A stretch of DNA of 15,481 bases, from NCBI GenBank assembly GCA_900548855.1, contig URMF01000066.1:1-15481 (forward strand), in the 5' to 3' direction. How positions within the stretch are numbered: position 1 is the stretch's first letter; the number at the start of each line of letters is the position of its first letter. Shown one piece after another: positions 8,047 to 14,177 of this stretch. Under the pieces are notes generated by a model. It saw only the letters and a list, made by a program, of their open reading frames with translations. It had not been told where the DNA came from and did not search any database. The stretch comes from an uncultured Eubacteriales bacterium. Lineage in GTDB: Bacteria; Bacillota; Clostridia; Lachnospirales; Lachnospiraceae. Both the position numbers and the translations under genes were made by a program.

Positions 8047-8073
8047 TTAGCACTCATTTTAAGTGAGTGCTAA
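8047..8073 (-). promoter_or_regulatory. CIRCE operator (HrcA binding site), also terminator-shaped
   Basis: TTAGCACTC (8047-8055), nine spacer bases, GAGTGCTAA (8065-8073). This is an exact match to the CIRCE consensus with perfect 9-bp arms. It sits 8 bases upstream of the htpG -35 element, so HrcA would be expected to repress htpG. On the minus strand the same inverted repeat is followed directly by six T (8046-8041), the shape of an intrinsic terminator for the gene ending at 8102. Confidence 0.95.
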
Positions 8074-8101
8074 CAAAAAAGGATGCCACATTTTTATACA
8101 A

Positions 8102-8602
8102 CTATATTTCGCAGGTGATGCTGTTTGATTTTAAAAATGTGACAATATTTGAAGAAAATTCAGATTCCAATTCCTTATCCATTGTAAAAATAGTATAAGA
8201 AATTCCGCAAATTACATTTAATTTATTTTCCTGAAAAATAATATTTACAAAAATGCCATCAATATCCTTGGAATTTAGTGATGAATTAGTGGAAGCAATA
8301 AGCTTTTCTGTTTCCTGGGCGGAAGCTCTTAAAACAATTTTCAATAAGGAAGGTGTTCGTTTTCCCTTGATTAAGGTAAAGATTTTTTCCCTGGCAATGC
8401 TCCAGGTCAGATAGGAACGCTGGGTTAAGGTGTGTAGGGCTAATTCTTCATCAGAAAAAAAGCTGCGGTTGATATGTCCATCAAGGGAGTAGGTCATATC
8501 TGTGCGAATATCAGCAGATACAAATTCATATTCATTTAGTTGTTCTGTCTGGAATAATAGCTGCATAAATGGTTTAATATCTAATATATGAATTGACTGC
8601 AT
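8102..8602 (-). CDS. DUF5721-type conserved protein
   Basis: This 166-residue soluble protein has no signal peptide or membrane segment. Its layout matches what I recall of the DUF5721 family found in Lachnospiraceae. An N-terminal 'LDIKPFMQLLFQTE' helix is followed by a strand carrying 'DIRTDMTYSLDGHIN', then a Tyr-x-x-Trp block (YLTWSIARE), the phrase LIKGKRTP (around 117-124), and a C-terminal strand region ending in EI. The LIKGK(R/T)P phrase is the most telling part. No function has been established for this family that I can name. The ATG is preceded by GGGAGG at a good distance. It is transcribed divergently from the diguanylate cyclase operon and its own transcript probably ends at the CIRCE-type hairpin before htpG. 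The family assignment is from memory and not verified. Confidence 0.7.
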   Translation of the reverse strand: MQSIHILDIKPFMQLLFQTEQLNEYEFVSADIRTDMTYSLDGHINRSFFSDEELALHTLTQRSYLTWSIAREKIFTLIKGKRTPSLLKIVLRASAQETEKLIASTNSSLNSKDIDGIFVNIIFQENKLNVICGISYTIFTMDKELESEFSSNIVTFLKSNSITCEI

Positions 8603-8629
8603 GACGGCCTCCCGGTTAAATCTGGGATT

Positions 8630-8658
8630 AGTTTAGCATTATTCCTCCGTTACTGCAA
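8630..8658 (-). promoter_or_regulatory. Putative promoter of the DUF5721 gene
   Basis: On the minus strand, TTGCAG (8658-8653) and TAAACT (8635-8630) are separated by exactly 17 bases, about 28 bases ahead of the ATG at 8602. It lies within the 131-base divergent spacer, immediately left of the promoter for the rightward operon, so the two could share regulation. Confidence 0.5.
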
Positions 8659-8669
8659 GGTATTTATAA

Positions 8670-8698
8670 TTGAAACTTATCAGAAAAAATGGTATTCT
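8670..8698 (+). promoter_or_regulatory. Putative promoter of the cyclase/binding-protein/peptidase operon
   Basis: TTGAAA (8670-8675) and TATTCT (8693-8698) with a 17-base spacer. The predicted transcript start, near 8705, leaves a leader of about 30 bases that includes a G7 run (8720-8726) acting as part of the ribosome site for the TTG start at 8734. Confidence 0.6.
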
Positions 8699-8733
8699 AT
8701 TAGAAAAAAGGAAATTATTGGGGGGGTGGTATT

Positions 8734-9981
8734 TTGAAGAAAAAGACAAGCATCCGATGGAAATTGCTTGCTATAGTGTTATTTCCTATTCTGTTTTTGG
8801 GACTGGGAATTTTTTTCTTCGGAATTACATTGATTTATGGATTCGCAACAAATAGTATCAGGGACGAGGTGGAAACCACAACCTATTTGTTAAAGGGATG
8901 CTTTGATTTGTCTGTGCGTGGTGATTATGTCTATGAGGATGGTATTTTTAAGAAAGGCGATATCAATATTACGGATTCCACAATGCTTTATGATATAAAG
9001 GAAAATTCAGATATTGATACAACTATTTTCTGGGGAGATACAAGAATTCTGACCACAATCGAGGATGAATATGGAGTGTCGGCAGTCAGGACAAAGGCAG
9101 ACAGTGACGTGAGGCAGACCGTACTGGAAAATGGTGGGAATTATTTTTCCAAAAAGATAGATATAAATGGGATGGATTACATCGGCTACTATACGCCATT
9201 AAAGAATGATGACAACAGTATTGTGGGGATGGTATTTGCTGGTAAACCAACGGAATCGGTATATAGCCAGATTGGAAAAATTATGCTGGTATTTCTGGTT
9301 TTCTCCTTAATTGCGATTGTGGCGGCACTGATTGCCGGCAGACGGTTTTCGGAAAGTATGATTGTGGATATTGGCTTAATCAAACAGTATCTGCATACTT
9401 TGTCAGACGGGGATTTAAATACTGTTATGGATGAGCGGATAGGAAAGCGCGCAGATGAGATTGGAGAAATCGGCATTTATGCAGATAAAATGCGTTATGC
9501 CTTAAAGAACCTGATTGAACTGGATGTTCTGACCTCCCTGTACAACCGGAGAAGCTGTCACAATAAGATTCGTGCACTAATCAGGGACAATAAAAATTTT
9601 ACGTTTGTGATGTGTGATATTGACTGGTTTAAAAAGATTAATGACCAGTATGGGCATGAATGTGGAGATTATATTTTAGTGAGTATATCGGAAATACTGA
9701 AAAACAGTGTGCAGGATTGTGGTTTTGCTTCCAGATGGGGCGGTGAGGAATTTTTACTGATTTATGAGCTTGATTTGGAAAATGTAAAGAAAAGGGTAGA
9801 AAAACTTCTTGTGGATATCTGTGACAAAGTGTTTGAATATGAGGGATACAAGATTCATGTGACCATGACCTTTGGGGTGAAAGAAATGACACCGGGTATT
9901 CCGTACGAGAATGAGATTAAAGTAGCAGATGATAATTTATACAAGGGAAAAAATGCAGGAAGGAATCAGATTGTATGCTAA
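8734..9981 (+). CDS. Membrane-bound diguanylate cyclase with extracytoplasmic Cache-like sensor and GGEEF domain
   Basis: This enzyme is predicted to make cyclic di-GMP from two GTP. It starts at TTG, just after a G-rich ribosome site (GGGGGGGTGG); no ATG in frame fits. A first membrane helix (about 10-37) and a second (183-203) bracket an outside domain of about 145 residues. That domain ends in 'YIGYYTPLKNDDNSIVGMVFAG', the pattern of single Cache sensors. A HAMP-like segment (about 204-258) leads into the GGDEF domain: LTSLYNRR (266-273), Asp295/Asp297 in CDIDWFKKIN, and the active-site GGEEF at 336-340, which keeps the catalytic acidic residues. The inhibitory RxxD site nine residues before GGEEF is not conserved (QDCG), so product inhibition is probably absent. 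There is no EAL or HD-GYP partner domain. It is co-transcribed with the binding lipoprotein starting 20 bases downstream. Confidence 0.9.
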   Translation: MKKKTSIRWKLLAIVLFPILFLGLGIFFFGITLIYGFATNSIRDEVETTTYLLKGCFDLSVRGDYVYEDGIFKKGDINITDSTMLYDIKENSDIDTTIFWGDTRILTTIEDEYGVSAVRTKADSDVRQTVLENGGNYFSKKIDINGMDYIGYYTPLKNDDNSIVGMVFAGKPTESVYSQIGKIMLVFLVFSLIAIVAALIAGRRFSESMIVDIGLIKQYLHTLSDGDLNTVMDERIGKRADEIGEIGIYADKMRYALKNLIELDVLTSLYNRRSCHNKIRALIRDNKNFTFVMCDIDWFKKINDQYGHECGDYILVSISEILKNSVQDCGFASRWGGEEFLLIYELDLENVKKRVEKLLVDICDKVFEYEGYKIHVTMTFGVKEMTPGIPYENEIKVADDNLYKGKNAGRNQIVC

Positions 9982-10001
9982 CGGCTGAAATGGGGGATAT
10001 T

Positions 10002-10778
10002 ATGAAAAAAGTGTGTATGGGAATGATAGTTGCAGGGCTGCTGCTGTTGGGAGGCTGTAATAAGGTGCCGGAGAACACGGTATTTTCTCTGGATGACCTG
10101 GAGGGGAAAAAAATCGGTGTCCAGCTGGAGACAACAGGAGATGTTTATGCTACCGATATTAAGGATGCACAGGTAAAACGATTCAATAAAGGCGGTGATG
10201 CCGTGGAGGCATTGGCTGCCGGTGAGCTGGATGCAGTCATTTTGGATGATGGACCGGCAGAAATATTTGTAAAGGGAAATGACAATCTGCGCATACTGGA
10301 CGAGCCTTTTGCAGAGGAGGAATACGGACTAGTGGTAAAGAAAGGAAACCAGGAATTACTGGACCGGATAAATGCGGCCCTGGGCACTATTGAGGAAAAC
10401 GGAACCTTAGAGCAGATACTGCGGGGATGGATATATGACGGAGCCAAGACTAGTGTATATCAGGGACAGGATAAGGAAGCCTATGCAAATGGAACCCTTG
10501 TTGTGGCGACTAATGCGGAGTTTCCACCCTATGAAAGTAAGACGGAGGATGGAGTTGCTGGTATTGATATCGATATTATGAAGGCAGTCTGTGATGAAAT
10601 GGACATGAAGCTGGAGATTGATGATATTGCATTTGATTCGATTATTGCAGCATTGGATAGGGGAAGTGCAGATGTGGGGGCAGCAGCTATGAGTATTACA
10701 GAAGAGCGTAAAGCGTCAGTTGATTTTTCGGATTCCTATACTACTGCAAAGCAGGTTGTAATTGTAAGAAAAGATTGA
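10002..10778 (+). CDS. Lipoprotein of the amino-acid-binding (SBP_bac_3) family with circularly permuted order
   Basis: This is a predicted extracytoplasmic solute-binding lipoprotein. I start at ATG 10002, which gives MKKVCMGMIVAGLLLLGGC with lipobox LGGC (Cys19) and a GGGGGA site four bases upstream. An earlier in-frame ATG at 9975 overlaps the cyclase gene and spoils the signal peptide. In ordinary members the mature protein begins 'LVVATNAEFPPYE' and the phrase 'DLEGKKIGVQ' comes about 90-100 residues later. Here the second lobe comes first (about 29-144, from SLDDLEGK to LEQILRGWI), followed by a linker (145-162), and the normal N-terminal half comes last (163-258, ending VVIVRKD). No part is missing or doubled. 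Likely ligand residues remain: Phe174, Arg236 (TEERK) and Asp83 (LDDGP). No ABC permease or ATPase for it is nearby. Total size is normal for the family. Confidence 0.85.
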   Translation: MKKVCMGMIVAGLLLLGGCNKVPENTVFSLDDLEGKKIGVQLETTGDVYATDIKDAQVKRFNKGGDAVEALAAGELDAVILDDGPAEIFVKGNDNLRILDEPFAEEEYGLVVKKGNQELLDRINAALGTIEENGTLEQILRGWIYDGAKTSVYQGQDKEAYANGTLVVATNAEFPPYESKTEDGVAGIDIDIMKAVCDEMDMKLEIDDIAFDSIIAALDRGSADVGAAAMSITEERKASVDFSDSYTTAKQVVIVRKD

Positions 10779-10792
10779 CAGGAGGCAGCACA

Positions 10793-12067
10793 GTGGAACA
10801 GTTATTAAAATTATTACAGGAGGGCGTGACCGCCGCCCACACAATCAGCTATGTGAAGCAGCATCTGTTGGATAAGGGATTTCAAGAACTTTTTCTCAGT
10901 GAGGACTGGGAGTTGGAAAAAAATGGGAAATATTATGTAAACTTGTATGGAACGAATTGCATGGCATTTACAGTTGGCAGCCGGATTGGAGAAAAACCTT
11001 CTTTCCGCATCTGTATGGCACACAGCGATTATCCTAATTTTCAGATAAAGCCCAATCCGGTCTTAAAGGGAGTCCATTCAACGAAGCTGAATGTGGAAAT
11101 TTATGGGGGAATGTACCAGAAATCATGGTTTGACCGTCCTTTAGGAGTTGCGGGTAAGGTTATTGTGAAGGGCAAAACTGTATTTACTCCGGAGGTACTC
11201 TTATATAAAAGTGACCGTCCCCTTGCCGTTATTCCGGGTCTTGCCATTCATATGGATAGGGAACTCAATAAAAAGGGCGCCCTGGATGTGGCAAAGGAGC
11301 TGGTTCCGCTGGTTTCTTTATCAGAGAATGGAGATTTACTGGAGGAAATTGCAGGCTCATTGGGAATAGGAAAGGATAAGATTCTGGATTATGATTTATT
11401 TTTATATAATATGGATAGACCTGTACTGGTCGGATTGGATTCGGCAATGCTGTCATCTCCAAGGCTTGACAATCTGACCTCTGTGGGAGCTATTTTAGAA
11501 GCTTTGGAGCAATGCGGGGAAGTGCCTGACAATACTATAGATGTGATGGTGGTATTTGACAATGAAGAGGTTGGAAGTCTTTCCAAACAGGGAGCGGACA
11601 GTGAACTTCTTCCGATGGTGCTTGACAAAATCGGACAAGCAGCGGCAGGGAAAGCGTTTGCACTTCGTGATGTGGTGGGGCAGAGTTTTTTACTGTCCGT
11701 GGATGTGGCGCATGCCCACCATCCGAATTATGAAGAAAAGAGTGATGCAAGCAATAAGGCATACATGGGACAGGGGGTTTCCATAAAGCGGAGTGTGGGG
11801 CAGAAATACGGAACCACGTCAGAGAGTGCAGCCATATTAAAGCAGCTCTGTGGGGATAGGAATATTCCTTATACAATTGCGATTAATAAGACAGGAATAC
11901 CGGGCGGCAGTACATTGGGGCCTATTGTAACCTCACATTTGCCGATTCCCTGTGCGGATATTGGAATGCCAATTCTTTCTATGCATTCTGCCAGTGAGCT
12001 TGGTGCAGCAGCAGACTATGACGCATTAAAATCAATTATATGTGCTGTTTTTGAGGAAAGCGCATAG
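10793..12067 (+). CDS. M18 family aminopeptidase (second, divergent copy)
   Basis: This is a cytoplasmic zinc aminopeptidase of the aspartyl-aminopeptidase family. I choose GTG at 10793, because AGGAGG lies seven bases upstream; a TTG at 10775 overlaps the previous stop and has no such site. From GTG the protein has 424 residues. Expected metal and catalytic positions are present: His77-x-Asp79 (AHSDYP), Asp226 (SPRLDN), Glu258-Glu259 (DNEEVGS), Asp304 (SVDVAHAHHP) and His398 (SMHSASE). The SPRLDN and DVAHAHHPNY phrases are those of the PepB/DNPEP branch, unlike the M18 protein at 1773-3152, so the two are not a recent duplication. It follows the permuted binding lipoprotein by 14 bases and is the third gene of the cyclase operon. 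It may process peptides whose products the operon senses, but that link is inference. Confidence 0.9.
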   Translation: MEQLLKLLQEGVTAAHTISYVKQHLLDKGFQELFLSEDWELEKNGKYYVNLYGTNCMAFTVGSRIGEKPSFRICMAHSDYPNFQIKPNPVLKGVHSTKLNVEIYGGMYQKSWFDRPLGVAGKVIVKGKTVFTPEVLLYKSDRPLAVIPGLAIHMDRELNKKGALDVAKELVPLVSLSENGDLLEEIAGSLGIGKDKILDYDLFLYNMDRPVLVGLDSAMLSSPRLDNLTSVGAILEALEQCGEVPDNTIDVMVVFDNEEVGSLSKQGADSELLPMVLDKIGQAAAGKAFALRDVVGQSFLLSVDVAHAHHPNYEEKSDASNKAYMGQGVSIKRSVGQKYGTTSESAAILKQLCGDRNIPYTIAINKTGIPGGSTLGPIVTSHLPIPCADIGMPILSMHSASELGAAADYDALKSIICAVFEESA

Positions 12068-12174
12068 TAGGAAGTTATTTCGATACATGTACAATGCTTT
12101 TTGCATAAGATAATCCGCTTTCGTACACACTAAATCATACGAGTTATATAATTAAGGAAAGGAAGTAACAAAGT

Positions 12175-12366
12175 ATGAAAGCTGTTGTGAATAAGGATGG
12201 ATGTATCAGTTGCGGCTTGTGCGTCAGTACCTGCCCGGAGATATTTTCTTTTGATGAGGATGGCGTTGCGGAAGCAAATGGAAAGATAGACGATTCCAAT
12301 TATGCTTCCGCAGAGTCGGCACGTTCCTCCTGCCCGGTGGCGGTGATTGATATAATAGAGGAATAG
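12175..12366 (+). CDS. Small one-cluster 4Fe-4S ferredoxin
   Basis: This 63-residue electron carrier has one [4Fe-4S] cluster bound by Cys10, Cys13, Cys16 (CISCGLC) and Cys53 (SSCPVAVI). This is the Thermotoga/Desulfovibrio type of single-cluster ferredoxin with a degenerate second cluster. Cys20 is kept, but the partner that forms a disulfide in some relatives is replaced by alanine near position 45. It is acidic overall, as usual. It begins after a GGAAGG/GGAAGT ribosome site, 107 bases beyond the peptidase gene, with a TATAAT at about 12149-12154 but no good -35. It ends one base from the convergent permease gene. No redox enzyme is adjacent, so its partner cannot be named. Confidence 0.9.
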   Translation: MKAVVNKDGCISCGLCVSTCPEIFSFDEDGVAEANGKIDDSNYASAESARSSCPVAVIDIIEE

Positions 12367-12367
12367 T

Positions 12368-13213
12368 TTAAAAATATTCTGTCATTTTTTTCTCAAAATG
12401 CTGTAGAACCATGTAAAGCAGCATAGCAATGAGGCAGAGAATCAGGATGGATAACAGCACATTGCTCATTTTGAAGGTCTGGGAGCCATAGATAATCAGG
12501 TATCCCAGACCTTCTCTGGCTGCAAGGAATTCCCCGATTACTACTCCCACAAGACAGAGCCCGATATTTACTTTCATGATACTTAGAATGTTTGGAACAT
12601 TGCTGGGAAGTACTACCAGTTTGAGGCATTGGAAACGGTTTCCCTTCAAAGTTTCAATGAGTTTTATCTTATCTGCGTCCACGTTTACAAAGCCTGTATA
12701 AATGCTTAAAATGCTTCCAAAAATGGCAACGGAACAGGCGCAGACAATAATTGTGGTCTTATTGGCACCGAGCCAGACAATAAGCACTGGTGCCAAAGCC
12801 GACTTTGGAAGGGCATTTAAGATTACGAGATAAGGCTCCAGAACCTGGGATAATGTTTTGTTCCACCAGAATAAAGTGGCGATGATAAGGCTCCCGGCAA
12901 TTACAATAACAAATCCTATCAGGGTTTCATACAGAGTGATGCCAATATGATGGAGCAGGGAACCGTCTTTCACCATTGTTATCAGATTTGTAAAAAGCTT
13001 AGACGGGGAACAAAAAATAAAATCATTGATAATGCCATGTCTGGCGGTATATTCCCAGATAAATAAAAAGCCTGCAAAAATTAAAAGCTGGTAAATCCGT
13101 ATCATAATTCGGTTTCGCTTGATTTTGCGGACATATTCCAGTTGCTTATCGGAAACAGGTTCATTTTGTTTTTTCTGCAGCTGCATTGTTTTATCCGAAG
13201 TCTTCATTTTCAT
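12368..13213 (-). CDS. ABC importer permease, NitT/TauT/SsuC type
   Basis: This is an inner-membrane subunit of a binding-protein-dependent importer. I use ATG at 13213 because GGGAGG stands nine bases upstream. An open frame extends to 13264 but inside the ATPase gene and without a ribosome site. The 281-residue product has a charged N-terminus, a first helix 'LLIFAGFLFIWEYTA' and about five more hydrophobic segments. The cytoplasmic EAA loop, which docks the ATPase, is visible as ETLKGNRFQCLKLVVLP with the usual Gly and Leu-Pro spacing, followed by GVVIGEFLAAREGLGYLI, typical of the family. It overlaps the end of the ATPase gene by 23 bases, so the two are translationally coupled. Transported substrate (sulfonate, nitrate, pyrimidine precursor or other) cannot be told from this subunit. 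Confidence 0.88.
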   Translation of the reverse strand: MKMKTSDKTMQLQKKQNEPVSDKQLEYVRKIKRNRIMIRIYQLLIFAGFLFIWEYTARHGIINDFIFCSPSKLFTNLITMVKDGSLLHHIGITLYETLIGFVIVIAGSLIIATLFWWNKTLSQVLEPYLVILNALPKSALAPVLIVWLGANKTTIIVCACSVAIFGSILSIYTGFVNVDADKIKLIETLKGNRFQCLKLVVLPSNVPNILSIMKVNIGLCLVGVVIGEFLAAREGLGYLIIYGSQTFKMSNVLLSILILCLIAMLLYMVLQHFEKKMTEYF

Positions 13214-13973
13214 CGTATACAGCCTCCCATATCTGATTATAATACATATTAAATTCTGGTGCATTTCTGGAGGTTTTCGGTGTCCGGTGGGGAATGCTTA
13301 ATTCGATTGGTATGACGGCTTTGACCGAACCCGGACGTTTGGTAAGTACAATGACCCGGTCAGCCATGGAAATGGCTTCTGATAAATCGTGGGTTACTAA
13401 AAGAGTGCTGATACCCTTTTCCTTAATAATGGAGCCGATGTCATTGGAAACATTCAGACGGGTCTGATAGTCCAGCGCACTAAAAGGTTCATCCAGCAGC
13501 AGAATTTCAGGCGAAAGGGCAAGTGTCCGGATGAGGGCGGCTCTTTGACGCATACCGCCGGATAACTGCCTCGGATAGGCGTTCCGAAAATCCCAGAGAC
13601 CATAGGTTTTTAACAAATCATCTATTATTTCCAAATGGGCATCATCTAATTTATGCTGGATTTCCAGTCCCAGAGTCAGGTTTCGATAGATGCTGCGCCA
13701 TTCCAGCAGATGATCCTTTTGCAGCATGTAGCCGATATTGACATCGGACTCTGCCATTGGTTTACCATTCAGTTCAATTTTGCCAGAGGACACAGGAAGC
13801 AGACCAGCTATGAGATTCAGCAGTGTGGTTTTGCCGCAGCCGCTGGGCCCGACGAATGAAATAAATTCATTTTTGTTTAATTTAAATGAAATGTCTTTAA
13901 GCGTATGGGTTTCACAAGATATTGTGTGATATGCGTAATTTACATTAAAAAATTCCAGTAATGGTGTTTCCAA
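13191..13973 (-). CDS. ABC importer ATPase, NitT/TauT/SsuB type
   Basis: This is the nucleotide-binding subunit of the importer encoded with the next gene. It has Walker A GPSGCGKT (42-49), Q-loop Gln85 (YMLQKDHLLEWRS, characteristic of the NitT/TauT group), ABC signature LSGGMRQR (137-144), Walker B LLLDEP (158-163), D-loop SALD and switch His195 (VTHD). Length 260 is normal. The start codon is TTG at 13973, preceded by an AAGGAAGTG ribosome site and an A-run. No in-frame ATG fits the usual N-terminus better. It is the first gene of a two-gene operon. The binding protein that completes such importers is not within the window on this side. Regulation may involve the direct repeats at 13990-14038. 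Confidence 0.92.
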   Translation of the reverse strand: METPLLEFFNVNYAYHTISCETHTLKDISFKLNKNEFISFVGPSGCGKTTLLNLIAGLLPVSSGKIELNGKPMAESDVNIGYMLQKDHLLEWRSIYRNLTLGLEIQHKLDDAHLEIIDDLLKTYGLWDFRNAYPRQLSGGMRQRAALIRTLALSPEILLLDEPFSALDYQTRLNVSNDIGSIIKEKGISTLLVTHDLSEAISMADRVIVLTKRPGSVKAVIPIELSIPHRTPKTSRNAPEFNMYYNQIWEAVYDENEDFG

Positions 13974-13989
13974 TTTTTTTCACTTCCTT

Positions 13990-14038
13990 TTGACCTATAT
14001 TATATTGTATTCAAAAGGGGAAAAATTGACCTATATTA
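13990..14038. repeat. 13-bp direct repeat, possible operator pair
   Basis: TTGACCTATATTA occurs exactly at 13990-14002 and again at 14026-14038, 36 bases apart start to start, about 3.4 helical turns. On the minus strand the first copy overlaps a TATAAT (14004-13999) that could be the -10 of the importer operon, and the second reaches the matching -35 position (14027-14022). This fits a regulator site pair. No regulator is encoded here. Confidence 0.5.
13999..14027 (-). promoter_or_regulatory. Weak candidate promoter of the ABC importer operon
   Basis: A perfect -10 TATAAT (14004-13999, minus strand) lies about 26 bases before the TTG start. The -35 position 17 bases away is poor (AATTTT). 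A promoter with a good -10 and bad -35 may need an activator, consistent with the flanking direct repeats. Confidence 0.35.
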
Positions 14039-14052
14039 CAAAAAATGGTGGC

Positions 14053-14081
14053 TTGACGAAAAAAAAAACTTTATTTATAAT
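14053..14081 (+). promoter_or_regulatory. Strong sigma-A promoter of the polysaccharide deacetylase gene
   Basis: TTGACG (14053-14058), exactly 17 bases, TATAAT (14076-14081). The spacer begins with ten A in a row (14059-14068). The transcript would start near 14088, leaving a leader of about 90 bases. A 10-bp palindrome CTAAGCTTAG (14084-14093) covers the predicted start and could bind a repressor. Confidence 0.8.
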
Positions 14082-14177
14082 AACTAAGCTTAGAAAAATT
14101 GGCGTATTTTTGATTTACTGAATGAAGAGGATAAGGATTGCAGATACTAAGTAAAAGAACAGAAATCGGGTGATGAG

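Noticed and set aside
10002..10778. The binding lipoprotein as a broken or fused pseudogene
   Set aside because: Both halves are complete, each present once, in one open frame with a good signal peptide, lipobox and ribosome site. Permutation explains it better than decay.
12068..12174. Terminator or hairpin between the second M18 gene and the ferredoxin
   Set aside because: Only a 4-bp ATGC/GCAT stem and a 5-bp TCGTA/TACGA pair are present, without a T-run. Both are too weak to call.
13974..14177. TPP or other riboswitch ahead of the ABC importer
   Set aside because: The leader on the minus strand is very short and AT-rich. I see no CTGAGA-type core or other known aptamer pattern.
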